Source of the DNA: Flavobacterium ovatum
GTDB lineage: Bacteria; Bacteroidota; Bacteroidia; Flavobacteriales; Flavobacteriaceae
NCBI RefSeq assembly: GCF_040703125.1
Contig: NZ_CP160035.1
Location: forward strand, 2,631,001-2,695,000
DNA length: 64,000 nt
Reading direction: 5' to 3'
Part shown: positions 1-9,425 of the stretch, piece after piece
How the letters are laid out: every line of letters starts with the position of its first letter
Position numbering within the stretch: the stretch's first letter is position 1
Notes under the pieces: model-generated
Seen by the model: the letters and a program-made list of their open reading frames with translations, nothing else
Databases searched by the model: none
What the model was told of the DNA's origin: nothing
Made by a program: the position numbers and the translations under genes

Positions 1-2072
1 CTTATGTAAACGGTGGATTATTCGAGAAATTTTATAAAACCCCAAATTTTACCCGTCGTTCGCGTCAAGCCATTATTGATGCGGGGGAGTTGGTATGGTC
101 AGCTATCAATCCTGATATTTTTGGTTCTATGTTTCAGGCGGTGATTACCCCAGACCATCGAGGCAGTTTAGGTGCGCATTATACCAGTGTGCCAAATATT
201 ATGAAAGTAATGGAACCCTTGTTCTTGAACGACCTGAACGAAGAGTTTGAAAACGGAAAATTTGAACCCAAAAAACTCAACAAATTACTAGAGCGATTAA
301 GCAAACTAAAAATATTTGACCCCGCCTGTGGGAGTGGTAACTTCTTGATTATTGCCTACAAAGAATTGCGATTGCTCGAAATAAAAATCCTGAAACAATT
401 ACAGGAACTACAGCAAGCCGCCACTGGTTTTGAAGACTACCAAGCCACCCTTGATCTAATACCTAAAGCACAACAAACCCTTGCGGCACAATACCAACAT
501 TCTTTATTCTCTCGTATCGAATTAGCTCAATTCTTTGGTATCGAAATAGATGATTTTGCTCACGAAATAGCAATTCTTTCCCTTTGGTTGGCTCAACACC
601 AAATGAACCAAAAATTCAAAGCTGTTTTTGGTGCAAGCAACCCAACTTTACCACTACAAGCAGGCGGTAATATTGCGCACGGCAATGCTGCTAGACTAGA
701 TTGGGATGTAGTTTGCCCTAAGAAGGAAGGTGATGAGATTTATATCTTGGGAAATCCGCCGTATTTGGGTTATTCTTTGCAATCGACAGTACAAAAGGAC
801 GATATGGCTTATGTTTTTATAGGATTGAATAACTATAAAAAACTTGATTTTATTGCTTGTTGGTTTTATTTAGGAGCAAAATATATATTGAATTTTAACG
901 CCGAATTTGCTTTTGTATCTACTAATTCAATTTGTCAAGGAGAGCAAGTAGCTTTAATATGGCCTTCTATTTTTTGTAAAGATTTAGAGATAAGTTTTGC
1001 TCATGGTTCCTTTAAATGGAATAATAATGCTAAAGCAAATGCTGGAGTTACAGTTGTTATAGTTGGTGTTAGGAATAGTTCTAAAACAGAAAAATATTTA
1101 TTTAATGATAATAAAAAATATTTAGTAAATAATATTAATGCTTATTTAGCAAATGCTCAAAATATTATTATAGAGAAAAGACAAAGACCTATATCTTCCT
1201 TTCCAACTATGATGAAAGGCAGTCAACCAACGGACGGAGGTAATTTAATATTGTCTACATCTGAAAAAGAAACTTTACTACAAAAACATCCTCAAAGCCA
1301 TTTGTTCATTAAAAAACTAACTGGTTCTGAAGAATTTATAAACAACTCTGAAAGATGGTGTTTATGGATTACTTCTGATATGGCTAATGATGCAATTGAG
1401 ATTGAAGAGATTAAAAATCGTATTGAAAAAGTATACGAAATGCGTAGCAATAGTACAAAGGCAGCAACGCGTGAAAGTGCAAAAACATCATTTGCTTTTG
1501 GTGAGATTCGTTTCTCTCCCACAAATTCTATTATTATACCATCGCATTCATCTGAAATCAGAGAGTTTATTCCACTAGGGTTTTTAAATGAATCAACGAT
1601 TATAACTAATTCTGCTTTTGCAATTTATAATGCTGAAACTTTTTTGTTTTCAATCCTTAATTCATCGATGCACATAAGGTGGGTTCGTGCTGTTTGCGGA
1701 AGCTTAGAAACTCGTATTCGCTATTCAAACACTTTATGCTACAACACTTTCCCATTCCCAAAAATCTCCAAATCTCAAAAAGAAGAATTAACAGCTAGTG
1801 TTTTTAGGATATTAGAAGAAAGAGAAAACCATTCGGAGAAAACGCTGGCACAATTATATGATCCTGACAAAATGCCAGAGGGTTTACGAGAAGCACACAG
1901 ATTAAACGATTTAGCGGTAGAACGCTGTTATAGAAGCAAACCTTTTGAGAGTGACGAAGAGCGTTTGGAATATCTTTTTAAACTCTATGAAAAAATGATA
2001 GCCGAAGAAAAAGCAAAAGACACCTTATTTCAGGAAGAGAAGAAAGCAAAGAAAACTAAAAAGATAAAATAA
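1..2072 (+). CDS. DNA adenine methyltransferase, MmeI/YeeA-like (5' truncated by window edge)
   Basis: This is an N6-adenine DNA methyltransferase of the gamma class that probably modifies host DNA in a restriction or defence system. The frame is open from base 3, so the true start lies left of the window; the TTG at 90 is internal. The visible part starts in the helical spacer typical of the MmeI/YeeA family (FGSMFQAV, GAHYTS). The SAM-binding motif I DPACGSGNF starts at base 318 and the catalytic motif IV GNPPY at base 750. A long target-recognition-like region and a charged Lys-rich tail follow. Because the N-terminus is missing, it cannot be seen whether a fused PD-(D/E)XK nuclease is present. 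The stop lies 1 nt before the helicase start, so the genes are probably co-transcribed. The family call is confident; the exact subtype is inferred. Confidence 0.85.
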   Translation, partial: YVNGGLFEKFYKTPNFTRRSRQAIIDAGELVWSAINPDIFGSMFQAVITPDHRGSLGAHYTSVPNIMKVMEPLFLNDLNEEFENGKFEPKKLNKLLERLSKLKIFDPACGSGNFLIIAYKELRLLEIKILKQLQELQQAATGFEDYQATLDLIPKAQQTLAAQYQHSLFSRIELAQFFGIEIDDFAHEIAILSLWLAQHQMNQKFKAVFGASNPTLPLQAGGNIAHGNAARLDWDVVCPKKEGDEIYILGNPPYLGYSLQSTVQKDDMAYVFIGLNNYKKLDFIACWFYLGAKYILNFNAEFAFVSTNSICQGEQVALIWPSIFCKDLEISFAHGSFKWNNNAKANAGVTVVIVGVRNSSKTEKYLFNDNKKYLVNNINAYLANAQNIIIEKRQRPISSFPTMMKGSQPTDGGNLILSTSEKETLLQKHPQSHLFIKKLTGSEEFINNSERWCLWITSDMANDAIEIEEIKNRIEKVYEMRSNSTKAATRESAKTSFAFGEIRFSPTNSIIIPSHSSEIREFIPLGFLNESTIITNSAFAIYNAETFLFSILNSSMHIRWVRAVCGSLETRIRYSNTLCYNTFPFPKISKSQKEELTASVFRILEERENHSEKTLAQLYDPDKMPEGLREAHRLNDLAVERCYRSKPFESDEERLEYLFKLYEKMIAEEKAKDTLFQEEKKAKKTKKIK

Positions 2073-2073
2073 G

Positions 2074-4008
2074 ATGCCAAATATAGTAGATGTTACCTAC
2101 AACCAAACAGGAAAAAGCACCAGTACAAATACAATGGGGATGCGCGAAATGCAATCTCGTGCTTTTGAATCTCGTGACGCTAATTATTTATTATTAAAAG
2201 CGCCTCCTGCATCGGGTAAATCGCGTGCATTGATGTTTTTAGCTTTAGATAAAATAATCAATCAAGGAATTAAAAAAGTAATCGTTGCTGTTCCTGAGCG
2301 CTCTATTGGTAGTTCGTTTTCTAAAACAGATTTAAAAAAGGATGGTTTTTTTGCTAATTGGGAACCTAATGATGTTTACAATCTTTGTACTCCAGGTGAT
2401 GAAGGCAGTAAAAGTAAAGTAGAAGCTTTTCATAAATTTATGGATAGTAACGAAAAGATTTTGATTTGTACACACGCCACACTACGCTTTGCTTGTGATA
2501 CATTGGATGAAACTAAATTCAATGATACGGTATTAGCAATTGATGAATTTCATCACGTTTCTGCTGATGTAAACAACAGATTAGGTGAGCTATTAAAAGT
2601 AATAATGAACAAGTCAACAGCGCATATTATTGCTATGACAGGTTCTTATTTCAGAGGGGATAGCGTACCTATTTTAACGCCAGAGAACGAAGCTAAATTC
2701 ACTAAGGTAACTTATAACTATTATGAGCAGTTAAACGGATATAACTACTTAAAATCACTAGGAATAGGCTATCATTTCTATTCGGGTAAATACACTTCGG
2801 CCATACTCGAAATACTTGATACTGATAAAAAGACAATCATTCATATTCCAAATGTAAATTCTGGCGAATCTACAAAAGACAAACACAATGAAGTCGATTT
2901 TATTATTGATGCTATTGGTAAAGTAATCAAACAAGATGCTGAAACAGGAGTGATTTTTGTCGAAAGACATTCAGATGGTAAAGTATTAAAAATAGCTGAT
3001 TTAGTAGAAGACAATGGTAGAGAACGAGATAAAATTGTAAATTATCTGCGTAGTGTTAAATCAGTTGATGATATGGATTTAATCATTGCATTAGGAATGG
3101 CAAAAGAAGGTTTTGACTGGCCTTTTTGCGAACACGCCTTAACCATTGGTTACAGAGGTTCACTAACAGAGATTATTCAAATTATTGGTCGTTGCACACG
3201 TGATAGTAATAATAAAACACATGCACAGTTTACCAATTTAATAGCGCAGCCCGAAGCCATTCAAGACGATGTTAGAATTGCCACTAATAACATGTTGAAA
3301 GCAATTACAGCATCTTTATTAATGGAACAAGTGTTAGCTCCTAATTTTAAATTCAAAACAAAATTAGACAATGATGACGATGATATTAAACCAGGAGAAA
3401 TAAAAATTAGAGGTTTTAAAGAGCCAAGTTCTAAAAGAGTTAAAGATATTGTAGAATCAGATTTGAATGATTTAAAAGCAAGTATTCTACAAGACGATTC
3501 CATGTTAAAAGCAATGCCTGGTAACATTGATCCCGAAGTAATTAACAAAGTCCTAATTCCTAAAATCATTAGAGTTAAATATCCTGAATTATCAGATGAA
3601 GAAATTGAGGAAATCCGTCAATATGTAGTGGTTGATTCTGTAATTAAAAGTGGTGAGATAAAAGAAGTAGGAGACCAACGATTTATTCGCATGACGGACA
3701 AATTCATTAACATTGACGATATTCATATTGATTTGATAGATAAAGTAAATCCTTTCCAAAAAGCATTTGAGATTTTATCAAAATCAGTAACAACCAAAGT
3801 ACTAAAAGTAATTCAAGATACAATTGAAGCCACACGAATCAAAATGGACTTCGAGGAAGCTAAAATATTATGGCCCAAAATTGTTGAGTTTAAAAAATTG
3901 CATGATAAAGAACCAAGCTTAAATTCAAATAATCCATTGGAAAAAAGAATGGCAGAATGTATTATTTATTTGAAAGAAGAAAAAAGAAAACGTTTAGCAA
4001 ATGGATAA
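2074..4008 (+). CDS. DExH-box superfamily 2 helicase/translocase
   Basis: This 644-residue protein is a predicted ATP-dependent nucleic-acid translocase. Walker A is PPASGKS (residues 44-50), preceded by a Gln-containing segment at 23-32. The Walker B/DExH box is AIDEFHHVS (about 155-163), motif III is AMTGSY (about 188-193), and motif VI is IIGRCTRD (about 370-377). The C-terminal 200 residues are not a recognised domain. The last 35 residues (VEFKKLHDKEPSLNS onward) resemble a segment near the N-terminus of the next protein. It starts 1 nt after the methyltransferase stop and overlaps the GIY-YIG gene by 8 nt, which indicates translational coupling. The likely role is the motor of a modification/nuclease defence system. 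No methylase-, DISARM- or BREX-specific signature was seen, so it is not assigned to a named system. Confidence 0.85.
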   Translation: MPNIVDVTYNQTGKSTSTNTMGMREMQSRAFESRDANYLLLKAPPASGKSRALMFLALDKIINQGIKKVIVAVPERSIGSSFSKTDLKKDGFFANWEPNDVYNLCTPGDEGSKSKVEAFHKFMDSNEKILICTHATLRFACDTLDETKFNDTVLAIDEFHHVSADVNNRLGELLKVIMNKSTAHIIAMTGSYFRGDSVPILTPENEAKFTKVTYNYYEQLNGYNYLKSLGIGYHFYSGKYTSAILEILDTDKKTIIHIPNVNSGESTKDKHNEVDFIIDAIGKVIKQDAETGVIFVERHSDGKVLKIADLVEDNGRERDKIVNYLRSVKSVDDMDLIIALGMAKEGFDWPFCEHALTIGYRGSLTEIIQIIGRCTRDSNNKTHAQFTNLIAQPEAIQDDVRIATNNMLKAITASLLMEQVLAPNFKFKTKLDNDDDDIKPGEIKIRGFKEPSSKRVKDIVESDLNDLKASILQDDSMLKAMPGNIDPEVINKVLIPKIIRVKYPELSDEEIEEIRQYVVVDSVIKSGEIKEVGDQRFIRMTDKFINIDDIHIDLIDKVNPFQKAFEILSKSVTTKVLKVIQDTIEATRIKMDFEEAKILWPKIVEFKKLHDKEPSLNSNNPLEKRMAECIIYLKEEKRKRLANG

Positions 4009-5194
4009 GAATTCAGTACTTGACGATATATTCAATAATGATGAGTTTGATATCCTAAATGTCAAACCAAAATCATCTGGCGTAAAAAATACAGACGAAA
4101 GGTTAATAGCATCTTTCAATGAGGTAAATGAGTTTGTAGAAAAATACAATAGAGAACCACAACCCAATCTTAGCAATATATCAGAATATCAATTATACAC
4201 TAGATTAAAAGGAATAAGAGAAAATCCTGAGAAAAAAGAACAGTTAAAAGAGATTGACACGAATAACATACTTGAATTTGAGGTAAAAGAAATCAATTCA
4301 ATAGACGATATTTTTAATGATGATACATTTGATTTATTAGAAGATGATACCGATTTGTTTGATTTTAAACATACACCAAAACCCGAAAAGAGAGAAGCAA
4401 CAGATTTTGTTGCAAGAAGAAAGCCTTGTAAAAACTTTGATAAATATGAGCATTTATTCAAAGAAATTCAAAAAGATTTAGCCAATGGCAACAGAAAGTT
4501 AGTTGATTTTAAAATGGGTAATTTACGTGAAGGAGCTTATTATGTTCATAACGGAGTATTATTTCTATTAGAAGAAATCACAATTTCAAATAAAGAGCAT
4601 TATCGTGAAGATGGAACAAGAGTTCGAGAAGATGGTAGAACAAGATGTATTTTTGAGAATGGCACAGTTTCTAATATGCTTAAAAGGTCTGTAGAAAAAA
4701 TATTATATGCTAATGGTCAAGTAGTTTCAGAAAATATAGACAAAGTAAACCAAAGCTTTATTGAAAAATTTAGCAATATTACTGAAGAAGATGAAGAAGC
4801 AGGATTTATTTATGTATTAAGTTCAAAAAGCAAAGATGAAAAAATAGCAGCAATAGAAAACCTTTATAAAATTGGATATTCAAAAGTTGACGTATTAGAA
4901 AGAATAAAAAATGCTGAAAAAGAACCAACATACTTAATGGCAAAAGTCAAAATAGAAGATGCTTGGAAATGCTATAATATGAATCCACAAAAATTAGAAC
5001 AATTGCTTCATAATTTTTTTGGGAGTTCCTGTTTAAATATTGATGTTTTCGATGAAAATAAAAAGCGATACACACCTAGAGAATGGTTCATTGCACCAAT
5101 TGATGTTATTGAACAAGCAATTCAGTTAATTATAAATGGGGAGATTGTTAAGTATAGATACGATGTTGATAATAAAATAATAGGAAATAGATAA
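4001..5194 (+). CDS. GIY-YIG (T5orf172/MUG113-like) nuclease with acidic N-terminal region
   Basis: The C-terminal third is a GIY-YIG-type nuclease domain of the T5orf172/MUG113 kind: GFIYVLSS (268-275), LYKIGYS (288-294), an Arg in LERIKNA (299-305), a catalytic-type Glu in KLEQLLHNFF (331-340), and a closing REWF (360-363). The first 130 residues are acidic and carry the same short motif twice, DDIFNNDEFDIL at 8-19 and DDIFNDDTFDLL at 102-113. Residues 40-75 resemble the end of the upstream helicase. The ATG at 4001 overlaps the helicase stop by 8 nt, so the two are translationally coupled. The likely role is the DNA-cleaving component of the methyltransferase-helicase module; this is inferred from domain and context only. 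The 397-residue length is larger than a bare GIY-YIG domain. Confidence 0.8.
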   Translation: MDKNSVLDDIFNNDEFDILNVKPKSSGVKNTDERLIASFNEVNEFVEKYNREPQPNLSNISEYQLYTRLKGIRENPEKKEQLKEIDTNNILEFEVKEINSIDDIFNDDTFDLLEDDTDLFDFKHTPKPEKREATDFVARRKPCKNFDKYEHLFKEIQKDLANGNRKLVDFKMGNLREGAYYVHNGVLFLLEEITISNKEHYREDGTRVREDGRTRCIFENGTVSNMLKRSVEKILYANGQVVSENIDKVNQSFIEKFSNITEEDEEAGFIYVLSSKSKDEKIAAIENLYKIGYSKVDVLERIKNAEKEPTYLMAKVKIEDAWKCYNMNPQKLEQLLHNFFGSSCLNIDVFDENKKRYTPREWFIAPIDVIEQAIQLIINGEIVKYRYDVDNKIIGNR

Positions 5195-5223
5195 AATATA
5201 TTTGTTGTAAAACTTGTTGAAAT

Positions 5224-6069
5224 TTGATAGATAAAATCCAAATAGTAAGAGCAGTAAAAATTTTAAGTTGTAAGGGAACTAATAGTATTCCCTTGGAGGT
5301 ACTATGTGATGACAATGAAGTTTACATTATTAAAACAATGTTTAAAAAACATCCTCCTATTGAAGATTTAATTAACGAAATACTATGTAATTATTTTTTA
5401 CAATGTTGGGATATTCCTGTTCCGGAACAAGCTTTAGTACTCTTTGATGATATAATAATAGAGCAGTATTTATTACTTGAAAATAATGTAATTAATAAAA
5501 AATACACAGATTTCAAATTTGAGAATCATTATTTCTATGGCTCTAAATTTTTACCATATGCAACAGAAATTGAATTATATAACTTAACTCTAAAGAACAA
5601 ACACGATTACAATAAATATCAAAATCCAATTGATTTAATTAAAATAGGAGTGTTTGATAAGTGGATTGCAAATAGGGATAGACGTTCAGATAATTCAAAC
5701 ATATTAATTGATAATTCTGATGGTAAATTCAAATTTATTCCAATAGATAATGTACAATCATTTGCTAATCAAACAAATTATAAAACTTTAAAATTAGCAA
5801 TAATGGATACCGTTAATAATAAATCAATTTTAAATTCTCCAATTACAAAAAGTATACGTAGTTTTGCAAACTCAAATAAATACAGTAATTTAGCTAAAGA
5901 AATTACTGAAAACATTGAGAAATCAATTGATTTGATTGAGCCTATTTTTGACAATATTCCCTCTGAATTGGGGTTAAGTAGACAAGGGAAAGATAAGATT
6001 AAAGAGATTTTGTCAGATAAACCAAGAAACAATATTATTTCAAGTAGTTATTTAAATTATTCAAAATGA
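5224..6069 (+). CDS. HipA-like kinase-fold protein (HipA_2 type)
   Basis: This 281-residue protein resembles the HipA-like kinase domain family (HipA_2), distant relatives of the HipA toxin kinase. Visible signs are an N-terminal beta-rich segment with a Lys in YIIKTMF (34-40), the segment GVFDKWIANRDRRSDNSN (142-159) matching a kinase catalytic loop, and FIPIDN (171-176) matching a metal-binding Asp. The start is a TTG at 5224, 29 nt after the GIY-YIG stop; no better ATG lies upstream. The stop overlaps the next ATG (ATGA). HipA_2 proteins are known to pair with DUF3037 proteins, and that pairing appears here. The target and any toxic activity are unknown. The pair may be a separate toxin-antitoxin-like unit or part of the upstream system. 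Confidence 0.65.
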   Translation: MIDKIQIVRAVKILSCKGTNSIPLEVLCDDNEVYIIKTMFKKHPPIEDLINEILCNYFLQCWDIPVPEQALVLFDDIIIEQYLLLENNVINKKYTDFKFENHYFYGSKFLPYATEIELYNLTLKNKHDYNKYQNPIDLIKIGVFDKWIANRDRRSDNSNILIDNSDGKFKFIPIDNVQSFANQTNYKTLKLAIMDTVNNKSILNSPITKSIRSFANSNKYSNLAKEITENIEKSIDLIEPIFDNIPSELGLSRQGKDKIKEILSDKPRNNIISSSYLNYSK

Positions 6070-6941
6070 AATCATTTTATAGTATAATCCGCTTTGTTAA
6101 CAATCCTTTGAGTAAGGAGAACTTGGCTATTGGGTTAATAATGATTTCAAACAATAAAGTTTATTATAAATTTTCGAATCAAAAAATTCAGTTGGTTGAA
6201 AAAATAAACCCTTTAAATTTTAAATTATTAGAATACACTATTGCTAAAATAAATAATTTCATCAAAAATGAGATAGAGCAAGAAGTTTCTCTATTTTCAG
6301 ATGATCATAAAGTAAATTTTGAATATTTAAAGAGACTTTCAATTTATAATAATGGCTTTCTTCAATTTGATAACCCATCAGTAATAAATATAGATTTTGA
6401 CGAAGTTAAGTTTAATGATTTCTTTCATAAATATATTGATTTAGTAATTAAACCAGTTGAGAAAAAAGTAATTGATAATACTTTTTCAAAGACAATAAAA
6501 AAAGTTTTCGGTGATCCTTTAGCTGACATCATTAACATTGATTACAAGATTAAAAAAACTGAAATACCGAGTTTATTCTTTGATTATAAGCTTGATGGTA
6601 TAGGATATAACGGTGTTATCTATACTGTAAAATCAATTGATTTAAATTCAGAAAAAAAAATAGATTTATTAAGGCAAGATATTTCTGATTTTGAAAGTTT
6701 AAATTCACGTATTGATTTATTTGGTAAATCAAAAGAATTTGATCCAGACAAAAACGAACATTATTTAGTTATTGATAACTACAAAGGAAAAAAAGCTAGT
6801 TATCACGAATTGTATGATATATTGAGTAAACAAAACTCAGATGATTACAAATATCATTTAATTAATTCTGACCAATTAAAAGACGTAACAAGCGATATTA
6901 AAAAAGCTAATGCGCATAAATTCACTGATTTAATTAGTTAA
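6066..6941 (+). CDS. DUF3037-like partner of the HipA-like kinase
   Basis: This 291-residue protein has the DUF3037-type opening: YSIIRFVNNPL (5-15) followed by AIGLIMIS (22-29), the pattern 'aromatic-S-x-hydrophobic-R ... NxGxxL'. The rest is Lys/Ile-rich with no recognised catalytic motif. Its start overlaps the stop of the HipA-like gene by 4 nt, which supports a coupled pair. By analogy with other HipA_2/DUF3037 pairs it may be an antitoxin or regulator, but no function is shown. A rho-independent terminator about 80 nt downstream closes the block. Base composition is very A+T rich, more so than the core genes after 11.7 kb. Confidence 0.5.
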   Translation: MKSFYSIIRFVNNPLSKENLAIGLIMISNNKVYYKFSNQKIQLVEKINPLNFKLLEYTIAKINNFIKNEIEQEVSLFSDDHKVNFEYLKRLSIYNNGFLQFDNPSVINIDFDEVKFNDFFHKYIDLVIKPVEKKVIDNTFSKTIKKVFGDPLADIINIDYKIKKTEIPSLFFDYKLDGIGYNGVIYTVKSIDLNSEKKIDLLRQDISDFESLNSRIDLFGKSKEFDPDKNEHYLVIDNYKGKKASYHELYDILSKQNSDDYKYHLINSDQLKDVTSDIKKANAHKFTDLIS

Positions 6942-7023
6942 CAGATTTCTATTTTACTTTTAAATATGTGATTTAAATATTCGTATTCTATTTTTTTTTT
7001 AATATTTTAAAATTCACGGAAAC

Positions 7024-7053
7024 AAAAAAAGAGCTTTTATAGCTCTTTTTTGT
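7024..7053 (+). terminator. Rho-independent terminator closing the defence block
   Basis: A-tract, stem AAAGAGCT / AGCTCTTT with a 6-nt loop, then a T-run. It sits 80 nt downstream of the DUF3037-like stop. The A- and T-runs make it potentially bidirectional, but the minus-strand gene at 7250 ends 200 nt away. The remaining 300 bp gap (6942-7249) holds nothing else recognisable. Confidence 0.8.
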
Positions 7054-7249
7054 TTTATTTGTTAAACATTAATTTCCGACCTTAAATTCCTGTTTTAGTT
7101 CTCATAGTTTTGTTTGATTTAAAATAATATCTATAATTAATTCATTTGGATTGAAAATAATAAGATTAAATATTGTTCAAATATAATATATATTTTATTA
7201 TTTAAAAGTAATATAGTAATTATTTATAATAAATTTTAACATCATATTT

Positions 7250-8317
7250 TTAACTTTCTGTTCCGTTATGTTTTCTAAATAAAAATATTTTATATTTTTC
7301 ACCAGGTAAAAACACATCTCGATTTACATAACATATTCTATCTTGAAATATGTTTTCTCTATTAAAGTAATTATTTCCTACAGGTTCAAAAACAATTTGT
7401 AAATTTTCACAGTGCTTAATTCTTACAGTCAAATCGTCTACAACATTACTACTGCTAAAACTAACTATACGATCTTCATCTATTACTTGATTAAATTTAA
7501 AGCATCTCTCAATATGATATTCTTTTTTGTTCTCCAATGGATAGGAAAATTTCTTTCTTGTAAAGTTATCATTTTCTTCTTGATTAGTTATTTTGCATTT
7601 TGTTAAATCAATAAGTTTGCCATCAACTTTAGTGAAATGTTCATCAAGTAGGTTCGTTTCGCTTTTTATTTCTTCACTAATATCTCTTGCAAATGACACA
7701 AAAAAGTCCCAATTAAATTGAGTTGTACAATTTCTTATAATTGTTAGTGATGTAAATTCCTTAACATTAATAGTTTTATTGTCATTCGCTAATTCAAATT
7801 CATAGCTTATTTGAACATTTTTGTAGTATTTATTAAGGCTATTATATTCAAATAATTCATTTTTTAGATTTTTTTCTATTTTATCATATAACTCTGGAAA
7901 TTCTTTTTTGTATTTTATTAATGTTACTCTTTTCCAAATTTCAGATAAATCATTTTGTTTATTAAGAAAATCTTCTGAAAATGTAATTGATGAAACTACA
8001 TTTTCAAGTTTTGTTTCAAAACTTTTGCTATTTATTATTCTATTAAATTCACTTTCAAATACTTTTAAATATTGAAAGTATTTTAACGTCACTGTAAAAA
8101 CACCTGCTGTAAATGAAAACACACATATTTGTCTAAAAGTTTCAATTAATCCTGTGTATTGAGTTAACGCTTTATTTAAATCAGTATTGAAATAATAAAA
8201 GATATAAAAGATGAGGAAAGAGGAAGAATAGCTTAAAAATATCAAATATAAATTCGAAATAAGCCAATTTTTCAACACATTATACCAAGGCAGTTTTTCA
8301 GTAGTTTCAGTTGTCAT
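7250..8317 (-). CDS. Hypothetical two-TM membrane protein with cytoplasmic C-terminal domain
   Basis: This 355-residue protein is not recognised. Two strong hydrophobic segments lie at about 18-43 (LYLIFLSYSSSFLIFYIFYY) and 62-82 (ICVFSFTAGVFTVTLKYF). A charged helical stretch follows (about 95-160), then a mixed region whose last 120 residues look beta-rich (alternating hydrophobic residues, e.g. DDLTVRIKHCENLQIVFEPV). Two N-terminal helices plus a soluble sensor or effector domain is an arrangement seen in several membrane-acting defence effectors, but no motif confirms this. It is convergent with the upstream block and separated from it by a terminator. The start ATG follows directly on a 17-nt A-tract. 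Base composition is extremely A+T rich, suggesting horizontal origin. Confidence 0.6.
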   Translation of the reverse strand: MTTETTEKLPWYNVLKNWLISNLYLIFLSYSSSFLIFYIFYYFNTDLNKALTQYTGLIETFRQICVFSFTAGVFTVTLKYFQYLKVFESEFNRIINSKSFETKLENVVSSITFSEDFLNKQNDLSEIWKRVTLIKYKKEFPELYDKIEKNLKNELFEYNSLNKYYKNVQISYEFELANDNKTINVKEFTSLTIIRNCTTQFNWDFFVSFARDISEEIKSETNLLDEHFTKVDGKLIDLTKCKITNQEENDNFTRKKFSYPLENKKEYHIERCFKFNQVIDEDRIVSFSSSNVVDDLTVRIKHCENLQIVFEPVGNNYFNRENIFQDRICYVNRDVFLPGEKYKIFLFRKHNGTES

Positions 8318-8334
8318 TTTTTTTTTTTTTTTTT
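8318..8334 (-). repeat. 17-nt poly-A homopolymer directly upstream of a start codon
   Basis: Plus-strand bases 8318-8334 are all T, so on the coding strand 17 A residues abut the ATG of the two-TM protein. A tract this long is prone to slippage. It takes the place of the ribosome-binding region; Bacteroidetes often use A-rich leaders rather than a Shine-Dalgarno. Confidence 0.8.
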
Positions 8335-8612
8335 CAAATATATATCATAATATGCAATAACAATAAATTTCTTTCATAGTATTAAATACATTAATTCTTA
8401 TAAATAAATTAAAGTATTTTCACAACAACATTCACGGTAAAAACAACACGGGCAATCAAGCGGTCTCTCTACGGTCGTTCCCTTTGTTCCGTTCGGCTGT
8501 TCCAGTCGGTCAACCATATATTTTCATAAGAACTTTTTCGGTAAAAAGGCAATCTATCATTCAAATCAATAGTTTGGTTTCCCTCCATTCCACAGGCACT
8601 TCACAGCACAAT

Positions 8613-8647
8613 AAAATAGCCGCTTGAAAATAAGCCGCTATTTTTTT
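8613..8647 (+). terminator. Rho-independent terminator without an upstream gene
   Basis: AAAATAGC pairs with GCTATTTT, with a small inner CTT/AAG pair, followed by a T7 run. No plus-strand gene ends upstream, so it is probably left from a deleted gene. It could also act as a two-sided barrier beside the two-TM gene. Confidence 0.55.
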
Positions 8648-9386
8648 GCGCTGTTTCGTTCCTCATCTTCACACGGTCTCTTCCTGCGTTCGGTCGGGCT
8701 ACCATAACCATAATACCGCTTCATTTCGTTACGCTCCGCAGGCTACGCTTCACTACATTCCAGCCGTATTATGCTTATAGCCCTCCAGTTTTTTGGCGGT
8801 TGCTCCTTCGCCCAGCTATCGGGGTTGGCTCCGTTCGGTGAAAAACCTCACTATGCCCTGAATCAAGGATTCCCGCCAAAAAAAGGCGGGAGAGTTTTAG
8901 TTACCCCGCCGTTTCACGCTCATATCCGCTACGTTTCGCTCCGTACCTCCGCTCAACTCTCGCGTCTATGGTAGCTGTTCGATTGCCGCAACCCCGCCAC
9001 TGCGCTCCTCATACACAAATAAAGTTCCTTGCCCCTGAAAAACGGGGCACCACTTTATTTGTTCCTTGCGGTGCTTGGGGGTGTTTGATTGCCTTTTCCG
9101 TAAGAACATTCCCCAGAATAGGATTTCAATAACATTTAGTGCTTCCGATTGAAAAAAAAATAAATAAAAAGATAGCAAAGGTAAGTTACGGTTTCAAAAA
9201 GTAAAGTTCAAGCCCTACGGGTTTTTGAAAAAATCTCCACCCTTACATTTTCATAACAACCACTTTTTCCGACGATAAACAACCGATTCCATATCAACAC
9301 TTGGGTAGTATTTCTTCAAAAAAACTTGACTTCTTTTGAAACCTCCATTTTAGAGACGGCTTTCTTTTTTTTCTTTTTTTCTTTTA

Positions 9387-9425
9387 AAAATGATATGGTG
9401 CGGAGCGTAGCGAGAGCATCATTTT
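9387..9425 (+). promoter_or_regulatory. Inverted repeat just upstream of the DUF6943-like gene
   Basis: AAAATGAT (9387-9394) and ATCATTTT (9418-9425) form an 8-bp inverted repeat around a GC-rich centre, ending 12 nt before the ATG at 9438. It could be a leader hairpin or operator. No -7 box was seen nearby. Confidence 0.35.

Noticed and set aside
1..6941. Assignment to BREX, DISARM or a standard type I/III restriction system
   Set aside because: No pglZ, brx, drm, hsdS or mod/res signature was seen; the domain set does not match any of these as I know them.
8771..9178. Open frames at 8771-8974 (+) and 8966-9178 (-)
   Set aside because: Located in GC-rich hairpin-filled DNA, no family resemblance, no start signals; considered non-coding.
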